Positions 7,733 through 17,580 are shown, counted from the stretch's first letter. The stretch: DNA of 64,000 bases from Microvirga sp. TS319 (GCF_041276405.1 NZ_JBGGGT010000001.1:665501-729500); one strand, 5' to 3'. Made by a program: numbers and translations. Notes: generated from the letters alone by a model not told the origin.

Positions 7733-10684
7733 CTACGCGGCTTCCGTGCTCGTCGCGCCGACGAGCTGGCGCGCCTGCATCACCGACATCGGCTCGCCGA
7801 AGACGGGGCCCTGCGCGTATTCGCAGCCGAGCTGGTAGAGTTCGATGGCCTCCGATTCGCTTTCCGCGCCTTCCGCGACGATTTCCATGCCGAGCTCATG
7901 CGCCATCTTGACTATGGAGCGCAGAATGACGGAGTTGCCCGAGGCCATCTGGCGGACGAACGACTCGTCGACCTTGATCGTGTCGAACGGGAACCGGAGC
8001 AGGTAGGAGAGGGCGGAGTAGCCCGTGCCGAAATCGTCCAGCGAAAGGCCCGCGCCGAGGTCCCGGAGGCGGCCCAGCATCTGGGCCGAATATTCCGGGT
8101 TTTCCATCACGAGGCTTTCGGTCATCTCGAGCTTGAGCGAGCCGGGAAGAACCCGCGTGCGGGCGATGACCGTCTTCACTTCCTGCAGGAGGTCGTGCCG
8201 CAGGAGATGGTGGCTCGACATGTTCACGCTGGCGAAGATCGGAGGCTCCACCTCCAGGGCGCCCTGCCAGACGGCGAGTTCCCGCGCGGTCTGCTCCAGC
8301 AGGAACACGCTGAGCTTGATGATGAGACCCGTCTCCTCGGCGATGGAGATGAAGTCGCTCGGGGAGACGGGGCCAAGGCGCGGATGGTCCCAGCGCAGCA
8401 TGGATTCGAAGCCCGCGATGGTCCGGTCCTCGAGTCTCACGATCGGCTTGAACAGCACCTTCATCTCGTTGCGCTCGAGCGCATGGCGCAGATCGCTCTC
8501 CATCGTGAAATGGTCGCTGCGGTCTGACCGCATCGTGGGGCGGAACACCTCGATCCGGTCGCCGCCGTGGCGCCGGGCATGGGCCATGGCGATCTCGGCG
8601 TTGCGCAGGACTTCCTCGCGACGGGCCGCGATCTGCGGATCGTGCAGGGCGATGCCGATGGAGGCGGTGAGAAAGATCTCGCGGTCGGCATAGGTGACCG
8701 GGGTCGTCACGATGCGCCGGACCATGTCGGCGAAGGCGATGATGCGATCGGGCTCGCGCTCGGAGAGCAGGATGATCGCGAATTCGTCGCCCGAGATGCG
8801 CGCCAGCGTGTCCTGCGGCTTGAGCAGCCGGCCGAGGCGGCGGGAGAGCGTGAGGAGGATCGAGTCGCCGGCCGCGTAGCCGGATTGATCGTTCGTGTCC
8901 TTGAACTTGTCGATGTCCACCACGAGTACGGTCGGGCGCAGGGAATCGTCCTGGCTTGCGAAGGTGAGGGCGGCTTCCAGGCGATCGTAGAAGAGCTGAC
9001 GGTTCGGCAGGCTCGTGAGGCTGTCGTGCACGGCATCGTGCAGCAGACGTTCCTCGGCGGTCTTGCTGCCCGTGACGTCGGCCAATGTGCCGACGATGCG
9101 GATCACCTCGCCGTCGGACCCGATCACCGGACGGGCCTTCAGGCGGTACCAATGATGCGCGTTCGATGAGGAGCGGAGGCGGAAATCCTGCACCAGGCGG
9201 CCGCGCCGGTGCTCGATGACCGTATCGAGCGCGAGCCGGTAGCGATCCCGGTCGAAGGGATGAATCAGATCGAGCCAGGCCGAGGCGGGGCCTTCGAGAG
9301 CACCCCGCTTCAGCCCGAGCTGATGCTCGATGTCGGGGCTGACGAAAATGTTGTCGGAGACCACGTCCCAATCGAACACGATGTCGCCGGCACCCGCGAG
9401 GGCGAGGGCGCGGCGCTCCGTGTCGTTGACGAAGCCGCGCGCGAAGCCGCCTCCGGCGAAAGCATGCTGCATGACGGTAAAGCCGATCAGCATGACGATC
9501 AGCACGAGACCGCCGATCAGCGCGGGCGGTACGAGGTCGGAGGCGAGCTGACCGAGAATGGTGAAGCTCGCCGCCACCGTCCAGGCGATCAGCAGAAGCC
9601 AGGTCGGCACGAGCATGATGGCCCGATCATAGCCGTGCGTCGCCAGATGGATCACGAGAATGAAGCCGATGCCGGCGACGGCGGCGATCGACATGCGCGC
9701 CACGCCCGACGCGACCGAGGCGTCGACGACGGCAAGGAGCAGGAGCGCCCCGAGAAAGGCCAGCCAGAAGGCCGTCACATGGCTGTAGCGGACATGCCAG
9801 CGGTTCAGGTTCAGATAGGCGAAGAGGAAGACGAGTAGGGTCGCCGCCAGGACCGCTTCCGCTCCGGCGCGATAGATCTGCTCCGTAGCCTCCGAGATCG
9901 GGAACACGCGCTGGAAGAAGCCGAAATCGATGCTGGCATAGGCGAGCACCGCCCAGGCCAGAGCCGCTGCGGCCGGGAAGATCAGGGCGCCCTTCACGAC
10001 GAAGATGATGGTGAGGAACAGGGCGAGCAGGCCCGCGATGCCGATGATGATGCCCTTGTAGAGCGTCAGGCCGTTCACGCGCTCCTTATAGGCGGCTTGA
10101 TCCCAGAGATGGAGCTGGGGCAGGTTGTTGGTGCGCAGCTCGGCCACGAAGGTGACCGTCGTGCCCGGATCGAGCGTGATGAGGAAGACGTCCGCGTCGG
10201 GGCTGTCGTCGCGCTCCGGGCGGATGCCCTGGCTGGCCGTGACGGCGGCGATGCGGGACGAGCCGAGATCCGGCCAGAGAACGCCCGAGCCGGTCAGCCT
10301 GAAATGCGGCGCCACGAGGAGGCGGTCCACCTGCTCATCGGTGTCGTTGGTCAGCGCGAAAACGATCCAGTCCGGACGGGTGCCGGCCTCGCGAGCCTTC
10401 ACGGCGATACGGCGCACGATTCCGTCTCGTCCCGGGGCCGTGGAGATGCGGATCTCGTCGCCGTCCGACCTGTAGCGCTCGATGGCCGGGGTAAGATCGA
10501 TGGCTTTCATCTTGGGGTCGACCCGGACGGATTCCACCGCCCAGCCGGTCGATGGCCAAGTGAGCCCCAGAAACGCCGCCAGTAGAAAGGCTATGGCGAA
10601 AGATACGATCCGCAATGCTTCGGTTCTTTCGTCCGGTCCAAAGGTGAAAGGCGAATTGGTACCGGTCAGGGAGCTTGAGGGCAA
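7733..10684 (-). CDS. Membrane GGDEF/EAL protein with PAS domain (cyclic-di-GMP turnover)
   Basis: A 983-residue signalling protein. Residues about 1-50 look like a signal peptide (VSFAIAFLLAAFLGLTW) and about 50-210 form an extracytoplasmic domain. About 215-420 hold seven or eight membrane segments, like 7TM-DISM sensors. A PAS domain with PAC motif follows (IVGTLADVTGSKTAEERLLHDAVHD), then GGDEF near residue 630 (SGDEF, compatible with cyclase activity) and EAL from about residue 760. The EAL signature is ESM but keeps the metal-binding Glu, and ESLVMEN and DDFGTGYSAL are intact, so phosphodiesterase activity is plausible. A TTG about 23 codons downstream of the annotated ATG is an alternative start just before the signal peptide. 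Confidence 0.92.
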   Translation of the reverse strand: MPSSSLTGTNSPFTFGPDERTEALRIVSFAIAFLLAAFLGLTWPSTGWAVESVRVDPKMKAIDLTPAIERYRSDGDEIRISTAPGRDGIVRRIAVKAREAGTRPDWIVFALTNDTDEQVDRLLVAPHFRLTGSGVLWPDLGSSRIAAVTASQGIRPERDDSPDADVFLITLDPGTTVTFVAELRTNNLPQLHLWDQAAYKERVNGLTLYKGIIIGIAGLLALFLTIIFVVKGALIFPAAAALAWAVLAYASIDFGFFQRVFPISEATEQIYRAGAEAVLAATLLVFLFAYLNLNRWHVRYSHVTAFWLAFLGALLLLAVVDASVASGVARMSIAAVAGIGFILVIHLATHGYDRAIMLVPTWLLLIAWTVAASFTILGQLASDLVPPALIGGLVLIVMLIGFTVMQHAFAGGGFARGFVNDTERRALALAGAGDIVFDWDVVSDNIFVSPDIEHQLGLKRGALEGPASAWLDLIHPFDRDRYRLALDTVIEHRRGRLVQDFRLRSSSNAHHWYRLKARPVIGSDGEVIRIVGTLADVTGSKTAEERLLHDAVHDSLTSLPNRQLFYDRLEAALTFASQDDSLRPTVLVVDIDKFKDTNDQSGYAAGDSILLTLSRRLGRLLKPQDTLARISGDEFAIILLSEREPDRIIAFADMVRRIVTTPVTYADREIFLTASIGIALHDPQIAARREEVLRNAEIAMAHARRHGGDRIEVFRPTMRSDRSDHFTMESDLRHALERNEMKVLFKPIVRLEDRTIAGFESMLRWDHPRLGPVSPSDFISIAEETGLIIKLSVFLLEQTARELAVWQGALEVEPPIFASVNMSSHHLLRHDLLQEVKTVIARTRVLPGSLKLEMTESLVMENPEYSAQMLGRLRDLGAGLSLDDFGTGYSALSYLLRFPFDTIKVDESFVRQMASGNSVILRSIVKMAHELGMEIVAEGAESESEAIELYQLGCEYAQGPVFGEPMSVMQARQLVGATSTEAA

Positions 10685-10815
10685 GTCGAAGCCTCAAGAG
10701 GCCACGACTTGTCCGCATGACTCATTTGTTATCGTTAACCACGCGCATGGAGGCAGTTTGCGGCGGGATTGAGGAGAAAAAGATGTGACGTAACGGAAGA
10801 AAGGGCAGAAAATAA

Positions 10816-12099
10816 TCAGCCCTGCAGACCCGCCGTGATTGCCGTAAGGGAAGGCAGGCCCTTGATCGGGCCGATGGCCGCGACGGTCGGTTTTCCCTGT
10901 AGGAGGAGGCGTCCCGCCTCTCGGACGTGACCCTCGTCGAGACCGTCCACTTTCCGCACGATCTCGTCGCTTCCCACGATCCGGCCCCACGAGAGGAGCT
11001 GGCGTGCCATCCGCTCGATCCGCCCTCCGGGCGTTTCGAGGGCCGTCAAAAGTGCCACCTTCATCTGCGCCTTGGCGCGCGTCATCTCGATGTCGCTGAT
11101 GTCCTGCGTGGCCTGGCGCATACAGTCGAGGGTCACCTCGGTGAGTTCGCCCACGTCGGATGCGGACGTTCCGGCGCCGATGCCGAAAAGACCGCAATCG
11201 GAGAAGGGCCAGTGGAAGGAGTCGATGGAATAGGCGAGGCCCCGGGTCTCGCGGACCTCGTGCCAGAGGCGCGAGGTCAGGCCGCCTCCGAGGATATGGG
11301 CGAAGAGATGGGTGGCGTAATAGCCCGGATCCTTGAAGGAGAGCCCGGGCAGACCGAGGACGATATTGGCCTGCTCGAGCTTGCGGGGGATGCGCCGTTC
11401 GCCGCCCGTATAATGCCCGGCCTCGGGGGCGCGAATCTCGGTGGCCGGCATCGCTCCGAAGAGTCGCTCGGCCGCGTCAACGATTTGGGCATGATCGACA
11501 TTGCCGGCCGCCGCGAGCACCATCTTGGCCGGGATGTACTCGCGCGCGAGAAACGCCCGGATGGTGGCGGCGTCGAAGCTTTTGATCGTCTCGGGGGTGC
11601 CGAGAATGGGGCGCCCCACGGGCTGGCCGGCGAAGGCCGTCTCCATGAAGGCGTCGTAGATCAGATCGTCCGGCGTATCCTCGACGGCGGCGTGTTCCTG
11701 CAGGATCACGCCCTTCTCGCGGGCGAGCTCGCCGTCGTCGAAGACCGAGTTGATGAGGATGTCGCCGAGCACGTCGAGGGCGACATCGGCATTCTCGCCG
11801 AGAACGCGCGCCGTATAGCTGGTGTATTCGACGCTGGTGGCGGCGTTGATGTCGCCTCCCACGTTCTCGATGTCCTCGGCGATCTGGCGCGCTGAGCGGC
11901 GCGAGGTGCCCTTGAAGGCCATGTGCTCGATGAGATGCGACAGGCCGTGCTCATGGGCCTGCTCGTGGCGCGATCCGGTGCCGACCCACACGCCGAGGGT
12001 GGCGGTGGCGATTTCCGGCATGTGCTCGGTCGCGACCGTCAGGCCGTTGGACAGTCTCGTGATGTCGACCCGCTTCTCGCGGACGAAATGCTGGTTCAT
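10816..12099 (-). CDS. M16 family zinc peptidase (mitochondrial processing peptidase-like)
   Basis: The 427-residue protein is a single M16B subunit with two homologous halves. The inverted zinc motif HLIEH sits at residues 55-59, and the downstream helix ENVGGDINAATSVEYTSY carries the third zinc ligand Glu. Relatives are the bacterial ancestors of the mitochondrial processing peptidase beta subunit and of PqqL-like enzymes. The native substrate is unknown. Its start overlaps the thrC stop by four bases (ATGA), a linkage seen in many Hyphomicrobiales, so the two genes are probably cotranscribed. Confidence 0.94.
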   Translation of the reverse strand: MNQHFVREKRVDITRLSNGLTVATEHMPEIATATLGVWVGTGSRHEQAHEHGLSHLIEHMAFKGTSRRSARQIAEDIENVGGDINAATSVEYTSYTARVLGENADVALDVLGDILINSVFDDGELAREKGVILQEHAAVEDTPDDLIYDAFMETAFAGQPVGRPILGTPETIKSFDAATIRAFLAREYIPAKMVLAAAGNVDHAQIVDAAERLFGAMPATEIRAPEAGHYTGGERRIPRKLEQANIVLGLPGLSFKDPGYYATHLFAHILGGGLTSRLWHEVRETRGLAYSIDSFHWPFSDCGLFGIGAGTSASDVGELTEVTLDCMRQATQDISDIEMTRAKAQMKVALLTALETPGGRIERMARQLLSWGRIVGSDEIVRKVDGLDEGHVREAGRLLLQGKPTVAAIGPIKGLPSLTAITAGLQG

Positions 12100-13511
12100 G
12101 CAGCCGCGCCTCTGATGGCCCGGGCGCGCTCGCGGATGAAGCGCTCCACCGAGGCCTGATCGTTCGGGAGAACGGTGAAGCTCTCCCGACGCTCCATCAG
12201 ATCAGCCATGTGCGGCGGAAGTGCGGGACGAATGCCGGTTGCGCGCTCGACCGCGTCGGGGAACTTGGCCGGATGAGCGGTCGACAGAGCCACGACGGGT
12301 ACGTCGGGCCGGTCCTCGAGGAGGGCGCGGGCCGCGCGGGTGCCGACGGCGCTGTGCGGATCGAGCACATAGCCGGTCGCGCGGTAGGTTCGAGCCATCT
12401 CGTCGGCGACATTCGCCTCGTCGACGGCCCGGGCCGAGAATTCCTCGCGGATGCGGGCAAGCGGGGCCGCCTCGATCAGGAAGGAGCGGGACTGGCCAAG
12501 GTTGGCCATCAGGCGGCGGATCGCCTCGGCGTCGCGGCCATAGGCTTCGAACAGCAGGCGCTCGAAATTCGAGGAGATCTGGATGTCCATCGACGGCGAG
12601 GTCGTGGGCTCGACGCCCGTGATCTCGTAAGCGCCGGAGTGGAGCGTGCGGGCCAGGATGTCGTTGGCGTTCGTGCCGATCATCAGGCGTTCGACGGGCA
12701 GGCCCATCCGCTTGGCGACCCAGCCCGCGAGGATATCGCCGAAATTGCCCGTGGGCACCGAGAAGGAGACGGGCCGGTGCGGCCCGCCGAGCGCCACGGC
12801 CGCGGTGAAGTAATAGACCGCCTGCGCGGCCACGCGGGCCCAGTTGATGGAGTTCACGCCCGAGAGCTGGAGCTCGTCGCGGAACCGGGCATTGTTGAAC
12901 ATGCCCTTCACCATGGTCTGGCAATCGTCGAAGGTGCCTTCCACCGCCAGGGCATGAACGTTGGGCGAGGCCACCGTCGTCATCTGGCGGCGCTGCACGT
13001 CCGAGACCCGGCCATGGGGGTAGAGGATGAAGATATCGACCTGATCGAGGCCCTTGAAGGCTTCGACCGCGGCGCTGCCCGTATCGCCCGAGGTCGCGCC
13101 CACGATGGTGGCGCGCGCGCCGCGCGCCTTGAGAACGTGATCCATGAGGCGGCCGAGGAGCTGCATCGCCACGTCCTTGAAGGCGAGCGTGGGGCCGTGA
13201 AAAAGTTCGAGCAGGAAGAGGTTGTCGTCGAGCTGGGTCAGGGGGCAGACGGCGTCATGACGGAAGGACCCGTAGGCCTCGTCGATCATGCGGCCGAGCG
13301 CGGCCGCCGGGATGTCGCCGTCCACCAGAGGGCCGAGAACGGCCTTGGCGACCTCTGCGTAGGGTTTTCCGGCAAAGGTCTTGATCGTGTCCGCGGTCAG
13401 GCTCGGCCATGCTTCCGGCATGTAGAGGCCGCCGTCCCTGGCGAGGCCGGTCAGAAGCGCGTCGGAAAAGCCAAGCGCGGGAGCCTCCCCGCGGGTCGAG
13501 ACGTGGAGCAC
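12096..13511 (-). CDS. thrC: Threonine synthase
   Basis: ThrC converts O-phosphohomoserine to threonine with PLP, completing the pathway that uses ThrB (4109-5074). The 471-residue length fits the fold type II enterobacterial/fungal class. The N-terminus VSTRGEAPALGFSDALLTGLARDGGLYMPE is diagnostic. The PLP lysine is in FHGPTLAFKDVAMQ, and the phosphate-binding SVPTGNFGDILAG is present. The chosen start is a GTG at 13511 because AGGAG lies about eight bases upstream (13519-13524) and the protein then begins with VLHVSTRGE. An in-frame extension of 40 codons upstream lacks family similarity. Confidence 0.95.
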   Translation of the reverse strand: MLHVSTRGEAPALGFSDALLTGLARDGGLYMPEAWPSLTADTIKTFAGKPYAEVAKAVLGPLVDGDIPAAALGRMIDEAYGSFRHDAVCPLTQLDDNLFLLELFHGPTLAFKDVAMQLLGRLMDHVLKARGARATIVGATSGDTGSAAVEAFKGLDQVDIFILYPHGRVSDVQRRQMTTVASPNVHALAVEGTFDDCQTMVKGMFNNARFRDELQLSGVNSINWARVAAQAVYYFTAAVALGGPHRPVSFSVPTGNFGDILAGWVAKRMGLPVERLMIGTNANDILARTLHSGAYEITGVEPTTSPSMDIQISSNFERLLFEAYGRDAEAIRRLMANLGQSRSFLIEAAPLARIREEFSARAVDEANVADEMARTYRATGYVLDPHSAVGTRAARALLEDRPDVPVVALSTAHPAKFPDAVERATGIRPALPPHMADLMERRESFTVLPNDQASVERFIRERARAIRGAAA

Positions 13512-13627
13512 GGTCAATCTCCTGAAAATGCGGCGGGACAATAGGTTGCCGGGGAGGATGCGGCAAGCCGGTTCTCGTATTTCGTCCGGGGAAAGGGCGG
13601 AGGTCCGGCAGGCGGATCCGCCGGGAT

Positions 13628-14374
13628 TCATCCCCTAATGCGCTTCCACGTGAAGGCGCTGAAGACGCCGACGAGGGTGAGCGCGAGGCCGTACCACGTC
13701 AGCGCATATTGCAGGTGGTTGTTGGGCAGAGTGAGTTGGGTCTGCCCGCCGCGCGGCCAGTCGCCGGGATTGGGCGTGGCGTCCGCGTCGATGAGGAAGG
13801 GGGCGACGCGCTCAAGGCCCCGGGCCTGCGCAATGGCCTGCGGGTCTCGGGTGAACCACGTATTCTTCGCGGGATCGTCCTTGGGCGTGAAGAAATTGCG
13901 CGCCTCGGGCGCGCGCACGAGGCCGGTGACCGTCACCTCGCCCTCGGGCCGGCCCTGCGGACGCGTGGCGGGATCCTTCAGCTCCATCGGCACGATGCCG
14001 CGGTTGACCATCACGACGGCGCCCGTGGGAAGCTTGAGCGGCGTGACGATGTAATAGCCCTGGAGGGGCGCGCCCTGCCGTGTTCCGGGAGCCAGGCCAT
14101 AGACCGGGGTCTCCAGGTCGTTCAGGAAAGTTCCGGTCACGCGGACCTTGCGGAACTCGTCCTGGTCCGCCCGCCAGCCGGCCCAGTCCGATTCGGGCAG
14201 GATGGAGCCGGGCTCGCCATAGGCGCGGGCCTCGATCTGCTGGAGCAGCCCGTCTTTCCAGGCCTTGCGCTGGAGCTGCCAGGTGCCGAGCCCGATGAGG
14301 ATCGCGAGGGCGATCAGCGTGGCGATCCCCGGCAGAATCAGCGACCGGGCGTTGTTCGGACGTGTCGCGGTCAC
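13628..14374 (-). CDS. SURF1 family cytochrome oxidase assembly protein
   Basis: SURF1 helps insert heme a into subunit I of aa3-type oxidases. The 248-residue protein has the family layout: an N-terminal membrane helix (LILPGIATLIALAILIGLGTWQLQRK), a large periplasmic domain with KVRVTGTF and VMVNRGIVP, and a C-terminal helix (YALTWYGLALTLVGVFSAF). The conserved GTWQLQRK/W motif is intact. The GTG start overlaps the stop of the DUF983 gene by four bases. It is the last gene of the minus-strand cytochrome oxidase locus. Confidence 0.93.
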   Translation of the reverse strand: MTATRPNNARSLILPGIATLIALAILIGLGTWQLQRKAWKDGLLQQIEARAYGEPGSILPESDWAGWRADQDEFRKVRVTGTFLNDLETPVYGLAPGTRQGAPLQGYYIVTPLKLPTGAVVMVNRGIVPMELKDPATRPQGRPEGEVTVTGLVRAPEARNFFTPKDDPAKNTWFTRDPQAIAQARGLERVAPFLIDADATPNPGDWPRGGQTQLTLPNNHLQYALTWYGLALTLVGVFSAFTWKRIRG

Positions 14375-14742
14375 TTCTGGAATCGCCCTTCCTCCGCTTT
14401 GTGGTGGTACTGGAGCGCCACCAGAACGCCCTTCGACGGGCGCACGAGAGCGAGGCTCAAGGCGATGCTGAGCGCCGACCACATGACGAGATGGAGCCAG
14501 ATCGGCGGCGAGAAGGCGAATTCGACCCACAGGGCGAGGCCGACGACCACGATGCCGACGATGGACATCACGAAGAAGGCCGGGCCGTCCCCCGAATCGG
14601 CGAAGGCGAAATCGAGGCCGCAGACCTCGCATCGCGGGCGCATTTTGAGGAAGCCCTGAAACAGGTGGCCCTTGCCGCACCGGGGGCACAGGCCCTTGAG
14701 GCCGGTGACGACGGGCGGGGGAACGGTCTGGTCCTGAGCCAC
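14371..14742 (-). CDS. DUF983 membrane protein
   Basis: A 123-residue protein with an N-terminal zinc-ribbon-like CPRCGKGHLFQGFLK ... CEVCG and two hydrophobic segments (FFVMSIVGIVVVGLALWVEF and LHLVMWSALSIALSLAL). DUF983 genes sit beside ctaE and SURF1 in most Hyphomicrobiales, which suggests a part in oxidase assembly or maturation; no biochemical function is established. The start is a GTG at 14742 preceded by GGAG about eight bases upstream. The frame extends 42 codons further but crosses the ctaE terminator hairpin. Confidence 0.85.
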   Translation of the reverse strand: MAQDQTVPPPVVTGLKGLCPRCGKGHLFQGFLKMRPRCEVCGLDFAFADSGDGPAFFVMSIVGIVVVGLALWVEFAFSPPIWLHLVMWSALSIALSLALVRPSKGVLVALQYHHKAEEGRFQK

Positions 14743-14796
14743 GATAATTCTCCGTGAAATGCCTCCCTCACATGGGAAGGAAAGGCCGAAAAGCGA

Positions 14797-14818
14797 AGGG
14801 CGGCTCGAAAGCCGCCCT
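14797..14818 (-). terminator. Terminator hairpin after ctaE
   Basis: A perfect nine-base stem (AGGGCGGCT/AGCCGCCCT) with a four-base loop, followed on the minus strand by TCGCTTTTC. It separates ctaE from the DUF983-SURF1 pair, so those two may depend on read-through or have their own promoter. Confidence 0.7.
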
Positions 14819-14842
14819 GCCAAGGTTGTCTCGTGAAAGGCG

Positions 14843-15688
14843 TTAGTGGCCGCCGTAGCCCCAGACATAGATCGAGGCGAAGAGGAAGAGCCACACCACG
14901 TCCACGAAGTGCCAGTACCAGGCCGCGAATTCGAAGCCGAGATGCTGCTGGGGCGTGAAGTCGCCGCGATAGGTGCGCAGCAGGCAGACGGCCAGGAAGA
15001 TCGTGCCGATGATCACGTGGAAGCCGTGGAAGCCTGTCGCCATGAAGAAGGTGGCGCCGTAGATGTTGCCGCTGAAGCCGAAGGCCGCATGGCTGTACTC
15101 GTAGGCCTGGACGCAGCTGAACACGAAGCCCAGGATCACGGTGAGCCACAGGCCCGCCTTGAGGCCCTGGCGGTCGTTGTGCAGGAGCGCGTGATGCGCC
15201 CAGGTGACCGTGGTGCCGGAAGTCAGCAGGATCAGCGTGTTGAGCAGCGGCAGGTGCCAGGGATCGAAGGTCTCGATGCCCTTCGGGGGCCACACGCCGC
15301 CCAGAGCCTCGACGCGCGAGTAGAGCTGCGGGTCGCCGGCATAGAGCGCGGCATCGAAATAGGCCCAGAACCAGGCTGCGAAGAACATCACCTCGGAGGC
15401 GATGAACATGATCATGCCGTAGCGGTGATGCAGCTGAACCACGCGGGTGTGCGAGCCGGTATTGGCTTCGCGCACGACGTCGGTCCACCAGCTGAGCATG
15501 GTGTAGAGCACGCCGATGATGCCCGCGCCGAAGATATAGGGGCCCAGGTGCATGCCGCCGAACGCGATGCCCTTCCACCAGGTCACAAACCCGGAAGCCA
15601 TCAGGAAGGCGCTGATCGAGCCGATGAGCGGCCATGGGCTCGGTTCAAGAATATGAAAGTCGTGGTTCTTGGCGTGGGCCTCGGCCAT
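14843..15688 (-). CDS. ctaE: Cytochrome c oxidase subunit III
   Basis: Subunit III of the aa3-type terminal oxidase, an integral membrane protein that binds phospholipid and stabilises the proton-uptake path. The 281-residue protein has seven predicted membrane helices. Its family signatures include [36 protein letters not shown] with the conserved Glu, and the C-terminal [16 protein letters not shown] ... [11 protein letters not shown]. It follows ctaG at a distance of 68 bases and ends at a strong hairpin. Confidence 0.97.
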   Translation of the reverse strand: MAEAHAKNHDFHILEPSPWPLIGSISAFLMASGFVTWWKGIAFGGMHLGPYIFGAGIIGVLYTMLSWWTDVVREANTGSHTRVVQLHHRYGMIMFIASEVMFFAAWFWAYFDAALYAGDPQLYSRVEALGGVWPPKGIETFDPWHLPLLNTLILLTSGTTVTWAHHALLHNDRQGLKAGLWLTVILGFVFSCVQAYEYSHAAFGFSGNIYGATFFMATGFHGFHVIIGTIFLAVCLLRTYRGDFTPQQHLGFEFAAWYWHFVDVVWLFLFASIYVWGYGGH

Positions 15689-15756
15689 TTTTTGTCGTCT
15701 CCGTGCCTCGAATGTGAACTCGCTTTAAGACGTTTCAGTCCAGCTTGTCACGTCCC

Positions 15757-16353
15757 TTATTGAGCGATGGGTTTGGTTGATGAGGTCGCCTCCGCCACCG
15801 GCTTGCCCGCTTTGGACGGGAAGTAGGTGTAGGACAGCGTGATGGAAGTGAGATCCTTCACGTCGGTATCCTGCGCCAGGCGCGGATCGACGTAGAACAC
15901 GACCGCCGATTCCAGGGTTTCCCCCGGTTGCAGGGTCTGCTCGGTGAAGCAGAAGCATTCCAGCTTCGAGAAGTAGCTGCCCGCAAGGTCTGGCTGCACG
16001 TTGTAGGTGGCGATGCCGGTAGCGGGTTTGTTGCCGGTATTGGTGACCTTGTAATAGACCGTCGTGGTCTCGCCGAGCTTCACTTGGACTTCGGGCTTCT
16101 CGGGCGCGAAGCTCCAGCTCAGCGCGGGAGAAACATTGGAGTCGAAGCGCACAGAAATCGTGCGGTCCACCACTTGTGATGCATTGTTGGTGCGCACCAC
16201 GGGCGTGCCGTCGAAGCCGGTGACCTTGCAGAAGAGATCGTAGAGGGGCACCGAGGCATAGGCGAGCCCGACCATGCCAACGGCGACGCCGAAGCAGGCG
16301 AAGGCCGTGCGGTGCATTTTGCGTTGGGTGTTGGGAGCTTCAGCCATTCTCAT
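15757..16353 (-). CDS. ctaG: Cytochrome c oxidase assembly protein CtaG (Cox11)
   Basis: CtaG/Cox11 delivers copper to the CuB site of subunit I. The 198-residue protein has one N-terminal membrane anchor (AFACFGVAVGMVGLAYASVPLYDLFCKVTGFDGT) and a periplasmic immunoglobulin-like domain. That domain carries the copper-binding CFCF motif (KLECFCFTEQ) and the conserved YFPSKAGKP near the C-terminus. A second ATG two codons in would also serve. One base separates it from the small upstream membrane protein. Confidence 0.97.
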   Translation of the reverse strand: MRMAEAPNTQRKMHRTAFACFGVAVGMVGLAYASVPLYDLFCKVTGFDGTPVVRTNNASQVVDRTISVRFDSNVSPALSWSFAPEKPEVQVKLGETTTVYYKVTNTGNKPATGIATYNVQPDLAGSYFSKLECFCFTEQTLQPGETLESAVVFYVDPRLAQDTDVKDLTSITLSYTYFPSKAGKPVAEATSSTKPIAQ

Positions 16354-16354
16354 C

Positions 16355-16516
16355 TCACAGCGGACGGTTCAGGACCTGCGGGCCCAGCTTCGCGATGGTG
16401 ATTGCGAAAAGCAGGATGCAGAGAATTCCGAGCGTCAGCCCCAGGGCGATCGATCGGCGCCTGCGGCGCTTCTGTTCCTCGGGCGTGAGGCGATAGGAGG
16501 AGTTAGGATCCGACAT
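16355..16516 (-). CDS. Small membrane protein of cytochrome oxidase locus (CoxF-like)
   Basis: A 53-residue reading frame lies between ctaB and ctaG with gaps of five and one bases, so it is almost certainly translated. It begins MSDPNSSYRLTPEEQKRR. A strongly basic stretch of arginines follows, then one hydrophobic helix (SIALGLTLGILCILLFAITI) and a short tail. The position-equivalent gene in other alphaproteobacteria is often left unnamed or called CoxF. A single-helix accessory protein of oxidase assembly is the likely role; that is inference from position and topology only. Confidence 0.75.
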   Translation of the reverse strand: MSDPNSSYRLTPEEQKRRRRRSIALGLTLGILCILLFAITIAKLGPQVLNRPL

Positions 16517-16521
16517 TCTCT

Positions 16522-17478
16522 TCACCCCAGAACCGGACGGAAGAAGCCGAAGCCATGCTCCGCGAGGAGCGTGGCGAACAGCAGGAAGAGATACAGGATC
16601 GAAAAGCCGAAGAGCTGCTGGGCGACGCGCATGGCCGGCTCGCCCTTACGCAGGCGGTAGACCTGGATCGCGAGCGCCAGCATGCCCAGACCGCCGACGA
16701 GCGAGACGATCGCATAGGCGAGGCCGCCGAAGCCCGCGAAGACCGGAGCCATTCCGAGCGGGGCGAGGAGCACCGTATAGGCGAGAATCTGGAACCGTGT
16801 CGCAGCAGGACCGGAGACGTTAGGCATCATGGGAACGCCGGCACGTTCGTAGTCGCCCGACTTCACCAGGGCCAGGGCCCAGAAATGGGGCGGCGTCCAC
16901 ATGAAGATGATGGCAAACAGAATGACGCTGTCCCACGCCACGTGTCCGGTCACGGCCGCCTGCGCGACGATCGGGGGAAGGGCACCCGCCGCGCCGCCGA
17001 TCACGATGTTCTGCTGCGTCGAGCGTTTCAGCCACATGGAATAGACGACGACGTAGAAGAAGATCGTGAAGGCCAGAAGGCCGGCCGCGAGCCAGTTGCT
17101 GGCGAGTCCCAGGATTAGCACCGAGCCCGCCGTCAGGGTCATGCCGAAGGCGAGAGCCTCGCCGGGCTGGATCTTGCCGGCGGGGATCGGACGCTTGCGC
17201 GTGCGCGTCATGACCGCGTCGATATCCGCGTCCCACCACATGTTCAGGCAACCCGACGCGCCGCCGCCGACGGCGATCATCAGGAGCGAGACGAAAGCCA
17301 GCACGGGATTCACGTCCGGATGACTCACGACCATTCCGACGAGCGCCGTGAAGACGACGAGGAACATCACGCGAGGCTTCAGGAGAGCGAAGAAGTCGGA
17401 CACGTCTCCTTGGGAGAGGCCCGCTTGGTCGAGGCTCTCGGTTTGGGAATCGGTCAAACTGTTCGACAGGGTGTTCAT
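16522..17478 (-). CDS. ctaB: Protoheme IX farnesyltransferase (heme O synthase)
   Basis: CtaB attaches a farnesyl group to heme b to give heme o, the precursor of heme a. The 318-residue UbiA-superfamily protein has about nine membrane helices. It carries the two Asp-rich motifs of prenyltransferases: [19 protein letters not shown] and, in the second half, the loop [25 protein letters not shown] is a family signature. The ATG at 17478 is chosen; the frame runs on upstream through a hairpin region. Confidence 0.96.
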   Translation of the reverse strand: MNTLSNSLTDSQTESLDQAGLSQGDVSDFFALLKPRVMFLVVFTALVGMVVSHPDVNPVLAFVSLLMIAVGGGASGCLNMWWDADIDAVMTRTRKRPIPAGKIQPGEALAFGMTLTAGSVLILGLASNWLAAGLLAFTIFFYVVVYSMWLKRSTQQNIVIGGAAGALPPIVAQAAVTGHVAWDSVILFAIIFMWTPPHFWALALVKSGDYERAGVPMMPNVSGPAATRFQILAYTVLLAPLGMAPVFAGFGGLAYAIVSLVGGLGMLALAIQVYRLRKGEPAMRVAQQLFGFSILYLFLLFATLLAEHGFGFFRPVLG

Positions 17479-17580
17479 ATCCAATAATCTTCCGAAACGC
17501 CGAAGGGTGAGGCGAGAGCGCCTCTCGATGTCAGCTCCTCGCCGGAAGGCTTGGGATGTGGATCCAAGCCCTCGGGGGAA

